NCBI GenBank assembly: GCA_963402885.1
Contig: OY727093.1
Coordinates: 12,721,501 to 12,785,500 of the forward strand
DNA: 64,000 bases
Direction of reading: 5' to 3'
DNA from: Antedon bifida
Lineage: Eukaryota > Echinodermata > Crinoidea > Comatulida > Antedonidae
The position numbers and the translations under genes were made by a program. Below, piece after piece: positions 25,901 to 37,900 of this stretch. Numbering within the stretch: the first letter of the stretch is position 1; each line of letters starts with the position of its first letter. Under the pieces are notes generated by a model. The model did no database searches, was not told the origin of the DNA, and saw only the letters and a program-made list of their open reading frames with translations.

Positions 25901-28900
25901 ATCATATTGGCAGCTTAAATCAGTTCCGCATATATCTTGTGCTGCATTCGTATTGCTAAACATATTTACAGTAGAATTGCTACTGTTTATTTCATCAAAG
26001 AACACAGGAACAAAATGTATGTCATTAAAATGGTTCCAGCTTTCATTTGGGTTATAGTAGAATAAGGAAGAATTTGGTGATGATCTCCCTAAAAAAAAGA
26101 AAGAGTATATCACAAAATATGCTTAAAACAGTAAAAGATATCAAACTGCAATCGGCCAAGTTTTCAACTAATACAAAATGCCTTACATGTCTCGCCGAAA
26201 TAGAATAATTCATCATCATTGCTATCTACTATACTATAAGTAGTTCCATTTGGAGTTGTTAGGTCATCATTTTTGTTGTCATTATAAATTCCTGTAAGAA
26301 AAGAGGTCATGAATAAAAACATTGATTAATAAGAAACTTACAGATAATCAGCAGGGAACATAAAGAATAACGATAAAAGCAGAAACAAAGTAGAGAAAGT
26401 ACTAGATTAAAAAGATGAATAAAACAAACAACAATCATTATTATATATTATATATATAATTTAAGATTGTTTACTTTTTTTTGTTAATATTGTTGATTTT
26501 TCTATTATAGAGTATTGTTTTAACATAAAATAATAAAAGAAAGCATACAAACCCAACAATCCTTTTGTTTTATTTTTAAAAGATTCCGGAACAGAAACTA
26601 ATATGTTAAACATGTTTAGAGATGGTGTTACCGATATGGCAAAACTAGATGACCAAAGTGCAACAATGGTGTCACTACTATTACTTGGTGACACTAGTCT
26701 GACAGAAAAACCAGGATCTTCCGGTGGAACGTAAACACCTAAAACAGGAGGAAAAGAATGATATTAGATAAAGTTAACCTGAACAGTATAATTATATATA
26801 TCATGCTAGCCAGTGACATGGAAGGGCGAGTGCTTATTTAATCATTGTGTATGTTATACAAGTATATACAGAATTACATACAGTATATTTTCTAAAATCC
26901 TTTATACAAATAAGTAATACATACCAACATTGAGGCCTGCGTTGTTGATAATGTGAGTGTCATTTAATCGAATCTGATATGTGATGTTGTTTATAAAAGA
27001 TATCTGAAACTGTAAAATAAAAAAAAAAGATTCATTTAAAATATTCAGAGTAGTGAAAGATTATAACTATTACTTTATTCTGCCACCCAGTCTAAAATAT
27101 ATTTTATACAAACAAAGGTGCAATACCTTTGTGGATCCTGAGTGTTCGACTACAAATGCTGTAAAAATGGTTGCATTAACATCATCTTTAAATTTTGCAG
27201 TTCTTCCCTGGAGAACAATAAATCCATCCATAATATCAACAAGAGTATATTCTCCTAATCCATTGAAAGTGAAATCTAGTCCATCCAGCGTCTGAAGATG
27301 AGGGTCACCGAACATCCATCCTAAAAAAGCGCCAGTATATTTTGATTAAAATTATTTAAAATTGGCTAAATAAAAGGCTGCAATTATTTAAATAGAAATG
27401 TAGACATTACACACCCATTACAACGTTCACTGGCTAAACCTGGCTATCATCATTCTTTATTAATTGTATTATTATCATTGTATTACTACAACTATACTTT
27501 CACTTATCAGAATCCCCAATGTCTTATCTCACAGAATGATTAAAGGCCTACTTTACAGTATAAATTAAGACATACCAGTTTTTGGGGGGATGTACCCATC
27601 GCATTTTCCTATTGGACGTTTTTCAATGTACATGTCACAAAAGCTCTGATCCATAGATGCATCGCAGCAGTAATAACGTGGAATAACATCTTCATCTGTC
27701 AAAGTACAGATCATCAGACAAAAATATGAAAATAGACAGTAGGAATAATAACGATGGAATGTTGAAAGATAATAAAGTTACCTGGGATCAAGATCCTTCT
27801 GGTGATATTCTGACATTCTACCAATTAAGGATGTAGGGTATTTTAAGCCCAAGCAGCTATATAAATGTTACCAATGTTTACCATTTCACAAACAATATCA
27901 TTTTTATGATTACAAATATTTATTTCTCATTTGTAGTGGAACAGTAAAAGTCTTAGAGGACCCATTACACAATTCACAACACAAATGATATGGAAAATAA
28001 ACCACTATCACTGACATTTATATTATTTTTATAATATATTACATACTCAGATACGTTGCATATCCTTCACTGTCACTTGGTTGGTGTTGTAACATAAAAC
28101 TGCTTATTTGAACATCATAAAATCCTTCTATCAATGACAGATCCTCCCGATAACAGCACTGCAATCCAGCTCCATAAATATTTTCCAAAGTGGTGCGGAT
28201 ACAGATGAATTTGTCTAAATAAAAATAAAACATTAAAGCAGTGATGGATATTATTATTATTATTACTATTATTATTATCAATATTATTGCAGAAAGGAAC
28301 ACTCATTGGTGTAAAGCTTCACTCATTAAAATCAGTTTCCCTCCCGTTTTACCATAGTTGTATAAATAAAAATCTACAAATTTGGATATTAAAATATATG
28401 CTGTAAGTGTGTTAAATTAGTGTACTGTTTATCAAATAATTTTTAGTTAAATAATACTGTACATCTCAAAAAATAAATGTTACTCTCTGTGAAAACTATC
28501 TTTTCTCAGAAACAATATAAGATTGTTTGCATTTTCTTAAAATTAAATTATTTGCCTATGCCCAATGTGCCTTTTTGTCATATTTCTATTTATATATATA
28601 TATAAACACATCACGCACGGAACATTAATTCTAACCCGCCCGGTGATGTACTGAAATTTAATTAATTAATTTGAAACGATACAGATGAGGAAATCTGTGA
28701 GAATGAGAAAAAGTCGGCCCAACCGAGATTCGAACCTGGAACCTTCTGCTTGATATGCAGATGTTGTAACGATTAGATCACTGGGGCTTCCATGGTATAT
28801 ATATATATTGTTTTGTAACAGCTATTCTTCAAAGATTCCCCCTTTCCATTCTTTTTTTTGTCTTTGAACTATGATATTATTTGTGTATGTTTATGATTAT

Positions 28901-31900
28901 GTGAATGGAAATAAAGAAAGAAAATACAATACATTAAACAGTGTAACTTACCAGAGTAATTCCCAGTTATTTCCTGACCATTCCATGACACAGTATTGTT
29001 AAATGGGGAAAATTTAACATCTTGTTTTCCCTGATCATATCCACAAGGGCATGAACCCAGTTTACTAGTCCAATGTACAGGGTCAGGCTGCTTTGAATAC
29101 CATGACTGGCACTCCATCTTGGGGTTCACAGTTGCTTTTGAGTTCCTTTCACTACGAAAAATCCATCTTCCTTTCAAACCAGTGTTCCCATTTTCAAAAT
29201 CCGGTTTATATCGATCGTCCATTGTGTATTGTTCATTTTTATACTCATCGTCCCGTTTGTATCCAATGATTACGTTTTTGTTGGGAATAATTAAAGTATC
29301 CCATTGCATTCGAGTTTCTTCAAAATTAAAAAATATGATTCCGTAGATTCCATCTGTTATTAATGCTGACTGGAATGTGTTACTCTAAAATATAAAACAA
29401 TGTTTAATATAAAAAAATCTTGCATTTTATGGACGTAATAATACGGATTTTATAATACTTAGTAGTATGATTCAATTTTTGAATATAAGCTTACTCCTTA
29501 ATTTATGCAAAAAAATCAGATGTAAAATGTTTGTGTTAAAATCTATTACAATCGAAGTATATTGTTCTTTATCATTATAAATCATACAGTAATAAAAAAA
29601 ATAAATAATAATTAGTATTTAGTGTATAATTGCTAATGAATATTACCTGTTCGTGTGTAAAATTAGCAGAATATTGAGGGACCTGATACCAAGTAACAAC
29701 CAACATCCAAGTTCCATTAAACTGTAAACTACTGGTATCCTGATTATTTTGAATTCTTTGGTTAGCATCCATAATAACAGAGTCATATGTGTCGTGGACC
29801 TATAAAATCGTGATACAAACAAAAATACAATTGTCACAACAAGTGGAATTACAACATCTACGTATATGTATTAAAATCTGTACACACAAAATATGGTATG
29901 AATATTATTCTCCAGCAATATACATAAAAAAAAACAATGTTTGTAATTTTGTATTGGCATGAAGTGGATAAACATAAGCATAGGGATCCATTAATAACTT
30001 GATATAAAATGAACTAATTTGATAAAGAATATGAGGGTCTTGTTTCATAATTATGAAATATTTGCCATATTAAAAAAAACTTATGTAGAAATATTTGTAG
30101 TAGTAGACCTAATTTTAGTCTGAATTACCTGATAGAACACATCACCATAAGATTCAGATAGATCAACATCAGTCCAGAATGGGGCTACAATCATTGCTTG
30201 AGAGTCATCACTATTGAATCCTTGATAATATGGATTCGGATATCCATACTTCATCTCGTTCTCTTCCTTTAACACAATCACTCCATTTTCAGTGAACTGA
30301 AATAATAAACAAATGAATATAGATTGATTGATTGATTAGTTAGCTAAATATTATCGAAGGATGACTGGAAAAACAACTACATTATTCAATTGGAAAAAAC
30401 AATGCAAAAGCTAAATTATAACATACGCAACCATAACAGCCATTACACCTGATAGTGGGAGGAGTTTGGGAGTGCATAAGGTAGTAATCTCAGATTGGAA
30501 AACGTTTAGTACATCTAGCAGTTGTATGATATATCATAATCTATTAATATTCTTTTAATTTATTGAAGAAAATTGATGGGTAAGAGTCTGGTGAATTTGC
30601 ATGCAACATTACTAAGTAGTACTTGTCTGGTTTTGGACAAAAATAGTAATATATATAATAATAATGTTTCTTTTACTTACATATATGTCTTGGTAAAATT
30701 TACCACCATAAGGAAAGCCAAATGGTGGTCTGAATGTAGGTGAAATTAATTCTGCTCCTTCCGTTTGTTCACTGTTTAACCGTAAGCTATCATCAGTATT
30801 TTGATCCCACTCAAAGAATACAAATTCTAAGAGACAATTACAAACATCAATAAAAATAGCATTTATAAACAATTCAATTTTAAAACAACTTAGAGTCATG
30901 AATTAATTGAAATATTAATTTACTTCCAAACAAAGGCATAACTACTGTACAGTAATGGGTTTTCATGCTGCTGCTCTAGTCAGCTACGTCTCATGAGGAC
31001 TACTCATTCAGATATAAAGCGAGCAGCAGTTATAGTACCTAAAGCCGACAGTTTTGCGACTTTGTAAACTCGACTATAATTTATAGATCCCAGCTGCTGG
31101 ACCCAAAAAACGTCTGGGAAAAGAGATTCTATGAGGGCTCACGGTTGAACGATTTTGGATTCTCGCCCTTTGATTAGTTGACGCGAATCAACAGACTGGA
31201 AAGAATTTTCTCACTTGAAGTCACGTTGTCTCTAGAGTGTATTAAGTTGCATGCCTTGAGGTCACACACACACACACACAGCACATTAAAGTTCAAAATT
31301 GACCATTTTTAAATGGGCATGTGATTCATAATTAAAGAACTATTTTTGATTTGTATGTATTTTTGGAATTAAAGGACATCTTGTTAATAATTAATCAAAA
31401 ATATCTGAAGAAAGAAGAAATGATTAATTTTAAAATGTCGAGCAGCGTTTTTTGTAAGAAATATTTCTTGTTTACTAGTGTACTTCGTTTTTGTTTTACA
31501 AAACCATACATACCAATCGGTGCAATAAAACATACATGCTATCGAATCAAGGTTTCATAGCCTCGGTGACACTATGTCTACATTATCAAGGTTTATGTGA
31601 AAAAAATGTGATGTGCCCATATACTGTATATATACATGATGATGTCATATCACTACCACCATATTCAGGCACATCACTTCTTTTTTTTCAGACTAGTTTG
31701 ATAGTGTAGACAGAGCTTAAATATTGGGGTATATCAATCAATTCTTTGAATCTACAAATTATAATATATTACAGACGTGTAATTAACTGTAGGCCCTAAA
31801 GTAATATACAAAGTGTAGTTACCATAGCAGTTTACACCATCACCATAGTAACCTTCATCACAAATGCATTCATAGGTACCCAATGTATTGTTACAGAATG

Positions 31901-34900
31901 AATTGTTATGGCAGTCGTTTTCTCCATTTGAGCATTCATCAATATCTGGAGTAAAATTAATAAATTGGAGTTCATAAAAAAGGTTAAATAGTTCAAATAC
32001 AAATTGTGGTAAACTTCCTTAAAATATCGTGACATGTTACGAGAATACTATTCTCATCATCAGAACTGAAATCAACCCTAGAATACTTATATGCCAATAA
32101 CACAGATTTCATTTAAATGAGGCAATAATTACCATGATAAAAAACAAAGTAAGCGGACAACAAACAATCGCATGGCAAGCATGACGTGTGACGCCTATGT
32201 CATAGGAAGGTCTCCTCCATGTGATGTGGAGGGCTTCCTTGACCTTAAGTTTAAAGGCGTAATCTACAGAATCCAGAACGGTAAAGCATTCCGCATTAGC
32301 GAGGGCCTTACACCGTTCTGAATCCTGCAAATGTTGAAAAATGTTAGAAGCCCCGTCCCTCATTGATAACCATCTATTGATTTCACCAATATACATGGAA
32401 TTACATCCCATACATTTACATTTATATACTACACGAGAGCGGAACACGGGGACAGGGTCCTTAAGGCTAAACAATTTTGAAATTTTAAATTATTTAAATG
32501 CTAATTTAATAGTAACTCCTTTGCAATATTTACTGTTATTTTCTCGATTCTTTGCTGTGCGCATTTGGCAAATTGTAAGTAGGGTAATTTCAAATAAAAA
32601 CCTTATTTTATTCAATAATCGACTTAACGGACGTAACATTGCAAGGAGAGAGAACATTATTAAGATATCTATAAATATTGTCATTAATTATACTGAGGGG
32701 AAAACAGTCATACAAATAAAGATGATTTTGTGTATCTTATATTGCCATTTCTTTAACTTCACCACCATTATTGTTCAAAACTTTCAAATTGTCTATAGAC
32801 TTTAATGACTCTGATGCAATTCTGAACTAATATTATGTTTAACTTTAAATGTGCGAAAAAATATACCATAAATGAGTGGTATGGTAAGCATAAGAGTGCG
32901 AGATTTAATCACACTTGTGTGAAAGATTGAGTTATTGTTTGAGAATTATCTAGTGAGTATGCTTTCTATTCTAATCTACAGTACAAGGTAACATACTAAA
33001 GTGTTTTCTATCAAAGAATCTCAGAAAAGGAAAAAACTTTGACTGCCTTACCATCAGAGCATGTGCTTCCTTGCCAGCCCGTGGAGCATGTGCAGTTGAA
33101 ATAGTCAATATAATTAGTACAACGTCCATATTTACATGGATTTGAAGCACATTCATTAATATCTTTGAAAACAAATTATTATATATAAGTGATGTTTTAG
33201 AAGTAAAACATTTACAGACAAGTTACTCAATCATTGGTGATGGTAGCCATGAGGGCAAGTGAGGAAGCCACCAGGCAATTGTTGAGACACTATAGAAATG
33301 CCAGTTCTGCCAGTGCTTATCTGCCAGGCAGGATATTTCCAAATACCTGTACTGATTTAGTTTAGTGATTGAGTTTACTTACAGTCCAAACATTAATACA
33401 AAAGGTCAGATTTCAACAGAAATTTAAATTTTAGAATGGAATTTTAAATAATTAAATAAAATACAAAGGCATATTTTACCTAAACATAATGGAGAACTTC
33501 CATTGTAGTTTCCATCTGTACAAATCACGATTTGGTCACCAAATATCTGATATCCATCATCACAAGTAAACGTAGCTATCTGACCATGAATAATGCTACC
33601 AGTTGCCTCAATCTTTCCGTTATCTGGTGATGGTAAACTATTGCAGGTTTCTGTGAAATTAAAATATAGTGTTTGTAAATTCCTTATCATTTATTTGGTA
33701 GTTATATAGCGGCATCATGATTTTAGAATAATCACTCAACAATAAAATTGATGGATTTTATGCATTTTACATTAAAATAATCTGCATTCATTGAATGCTT
33801 TTAAACATGTTTCTAGTGTATGTATTAGATGTATTATAATTTCATTAATTATTTATTATTGTCACATGAAATAAAATAATGAAAGGTGTGCCTTAGAAGA
33901 TAATGCCACAGACATTTTAACACTCATCTTAAGCTACTCATATGATTATAAGGTACCGGTATTCAAAACACAATGATCACTTACTGTAGCATTCAGGAGA
34001 GCTGTTAATCCATGAACTTTTATTACAGGTGTTTGTTTCACTGCCAACTAGGGTATACCCAGGGTAAGATTCGTACGTTACACTTTCACCACCTTTATAA
34101 CTAAACTTAAAAGGTTGAAAGTAGCAGTCTGGATCAAGATTAGGTGGGAACTCGCATACATCTAATTAAAAGAAAATTCATAAAAATGTTATACATTTAT
34201 TATTTTTAAAAAAAGTTGTAATTATAGTATAGTTTGTAAATTGTTACTTTAAAGGGCACATACTGCCAATGTCAAAGGTGAGAAGACAAAGTTTTAAATG
34301 GTTTAAGTTGGATTAACTAAAATTCACTACAAAATCCACTAACCGTTACATGATTTATGGTTTTCGTCTTCATTATCAATACAATCATATGGATATCCGT
34401 CACAAAGGTAATCAATAGGAATACACTTTCCATTACTACATTGATATTCCTTGTCCTTTTCACAAACTGAAAGCATCAAATATATAATATGCAAAACCTG
34501 AAAATAGCTTTTGTTTGTAACGGTTCTTTAAATATAATATACCTTTTAATCTGGTCATTTTGATGTTTATGGATGTATATGTATACGTATATGTTTTTTT
34601 AAATTGATATTCTAAATAATGATTTATTATCAATTTTATTTGCTTAACAGACAATAGGCCTAGTAAACATTTAGTGTAACGTAAGATATAGTATGAAAAT
34701 AATATAAAACATTAAATACATAATTGTTTTGAGGATGGGAATTATGATTGGATTCATTCTGTTGTTGATTTAGCTAATCAATCAATAATTAAATCAAACA
34801 ATCAACTTTAATTTCAGAACAAAGTCCATGGCCTACTGATGTAAAGAACTAAAATATAATCCTAAACTAAACTATAGTACTGTGCATATTCCACATACAC

Positions 34901-37900
34901 CAACATTCCTTAACACAATTTCTAATTTCCCGGCAAAGGTACTCACTATATCAAACAATTCTTCAACTATACACACCATTCGCCAAAACTATTAACCATA
35001 GAAGACGTAATTGACCATTATTCAATGATAAATGCCTACGTTGACAGCCAAACGAAAACATTGATTGAACAGGTCTTGACTACATGCATGAGAACATATT
35101 CAGACTACCTGTCCCATCTCATAGACTCTCTTCTCCCAGACATGCTTTGGGGTTTGAGAATGCACAATCCCAGTTTCCAAAATACCCATTTTTTCCCGCC
35201 GTAGTAAACAATAACCACATTTACTGTTTACTGTGATTCCGTTCTCTTAATAACTGCCTAAAGGCGCGGCGCGAAAAACTAATAATGATTATAGCGAATA
35301 AATATCTGAATGCTCTTTCTTATAATGTAGATACGCCTGTGGAAGAATTTTGGTCATGGACAAGTTAAAAGTAGAGATTAATTAATGATTCTTAGTTTTT
35401 AATTTGTAATAGTGTAAACTGTGACAGAAATGCCTGAAACACACACACACATAAAGCTTTCATTTACACTACAGGATCTGAATTATTTAGTGATTAACAG
35501 TCAGATTTCCATACAAAGAAAGAAATTAAGGAGGCTAAGTTAAAATATATAATGCTTAAAGTTGCTAGATAGGCAAAATTCGATAATGTAAATTCTTGGT
35601 GTCTCAGAAATAAAATACCTTATACGATTATAGTACTTTCGATCATTACGCCACACAATTATCACTGTAATGATTGATTAAAACAATTTTACCGTTGGGT
35701 TTTGTTACTTACCACAACCAGCTTCAATTGATTCATCGTACCCATCACCACAGTGTCTCTGTTGGTCACAGAAGAGAGCTTCGTCAATGCATTTATCAGT
35801 TCCTACACAATTCCTCTCACCTTCGGGACAATCTAAATAAATATAAATTTTAAATAAACTCTTTTTTCAACAGTTAATATACAAAAACACTTTTCATAAG
35901 CCATATGAACCACAAGTATTATCTATAAAACATTTGAAGGATAATATATATATGAACTTATAATCGATTTTATGCCTACAAATCTGTACATACATGATGC
36001 TGTTGTCGCTTCCGTTGTCACATCAGTTGATATGCTATCTGTCGTTGGATTTTCCGTTGTAATATCAGTTGTTGACAGTGATTTTGTTGTTTTATAATTA
36101 GTTACAGGTGTTGTCGGCCGTCTTTTTGTAGTTAATATCGAAGTTCCAGCTGCTGTTGTACCATATTTTAACGTTGTTCGACTATCTGTTGTCGCTCCTG
36201 TAGATGTAGAGGCGACAGAAGTTGACATGGTATCTGTCGTTTCTGTTGTAATATCAATTGTAGTTAATATTTTCGAAGTGCCAACTTCAGTTGTTCCATA
36301 TGGCAAAGTTGTTTGACTATCTGTTGTCCCTTCTGTAGTCCCTTCTGTAGATGTAGAGGCGACAGAAGTTGATATGGTATCTGTCGTTGGATTTTTTGTT
36401 GCAATATCAATCGTAGTTAATAATTTTGAAGTGTCAACTGGAGTTGTTCCATATTTTAACGTTGCTCGACTATCTGTTGCCGCTCCTGTAGATGTAGAGG
36501 CGACAGAAGTTGACATGGTATCTGTCGTTGGATTTTCTGTTGCAATATCAATCGTAGTTAATAATTTTGAAGTGCCAACTGGAGTTGTTCCATACGTTAA
36601 CGTTGTTCGAATATCTGTTGTCCCCTCTGTAGATGTAGAGGCTACAGAAGTTGATATGGTATCTGTCGTTGGATTTTCTGTTGCAATATCAATCGTAGTT
36701 AATATTTTTGAAGTGCCAACTGGAGTTGTTCCATATTTTAAAGTTGTTCGACTATCCGTGGTCGCTCCTGTAGCGGTAGAAGCGACAGAAGTTGATATGG
36801 TATCTGTTGTTGGATTTTCTGTTGCAATATCAATCGTAGTTAATAATTTTGAAGTGCCAACTTCAGTTGTTCCATATTTCAACGTAGTTCGACTATCTGT
36901 TGCCGCTCCTGTAAATGTAGAGGCGACAGAAGTTGATATGGTATCTGTCGTTGGATTTTCTGTTGCAATATCAATCGTAGTTAATAATTTTGAAGTGCCA
37001 ACTGGAGTTGTTCCATATTTTAAAGTTGTTCGACTATCTGTTGTCCCCTCTGTAGATGTAGATGGGACAGAAGTTGATATGGTATCTGTCGTTGGATTTT
37101 CTGTTGCAATATCAATCGTAGTTAATATTTTTGAAGTGCCAACTGGAGTTGTTCCATATTTTAAAGTTGTTCGACTATCCGTGGTCGCTCCTGTAGCGGT
37201 AGAAGCGACAGAAGTTGATATGGTATCTGTTGTTGGATTTTCTGTTGCAATATCAATCGTAGTTAATAATTTTGAAGTGCCAACTTCAGTTGTTCCATAT
37301 TTCAACGTAGTTCGACTATCTGTTGCCGCTCCTGTAAATGTAGAGGCGACAGAAGTTGATATAGTATCTGTCGTTGGATTTTCTGTTGCAATATCAATCG
37401 TAGTTAATAATTTTGAAGTGCCAACTGGAGTTGTTCCATATTGTAACGTTGTTCGATTATCTGTTGTCCCCTCTGTAGATGTAGAGGCTACAGAAGTTGA
37501 TATGGTATCTGTCGTTGGATTTTCTGTTGCAATATCAATCGTAGTTAATAATTTTGAAGTGCCAACTGGAGTTGTTCCATACTTTAACGTTGTTCGACTA
37601 TCTGTTGCCGCTCCTGTAGATGTAGATGCGACAGAAGTTGATATAGTATCTGTCGTTGGATTTTCTGTTGCAATATCAATCGTAGTTAATAATTTTGAAG
37701 TGCCAACTTCAGTTGTTCGATATTTTAATGTTTTTCGACTATCTGTTGTCGCTCCTGTAGATGTAGAAGCGACAGAAGTTGATATGGTATCTGTTGTTGG
37801 ATTTTCTGTTGCAATATCAATCGTAGTTAATAATATCGAAGTGCCAACTTCAGTTGTTCCATATTTTAACGTAGTTCGACTATCTGTTGTTCCTTCTGTA

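Larger units (their letters stand above)
27576..29384 (-). other. mucin exons 14-16: AMOP domain
   Basis: Within exon 14: [20 protein letters not shown], then SCPCGYDQG. Exon 15 (28214-28047) has GLQCCYRED and exon 16 (27695-27576) has [17 protein letters not shown]. The C..W, CPC and CCY cysteine pattern is that of AMOP in MUC4, ISM and SUSD2. Confidence 0.82.
31823..33162 (-). other. mucin exons 9-10: two EGF modules before NIDO
   Basis: Exon 9 (33162-33052) begins [10 protein letters not shown] and exon 10 (31945-31823) begins [12 protein letters not shown] with [12 protein letters not shown], the calcium-binding and Asp/Asn-hydroxylation pattern. The long intron between them carries a Penelope-like fragment. 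Confidence 0.88.

Noticed and set aside
28261-28275. Microsatellite (ATT)n as a possible coding Asn run
   Set aside because: It lies between mucin exons 14 and 15 in the intron. The domain-containing frame starts at 28214 after a good acceptor.
32341-32805. 154-codon plus-strand open frame
   Set aside because: It is antisense to the Penelope-like fragment, whose minus-strand translation has clear family motifs.
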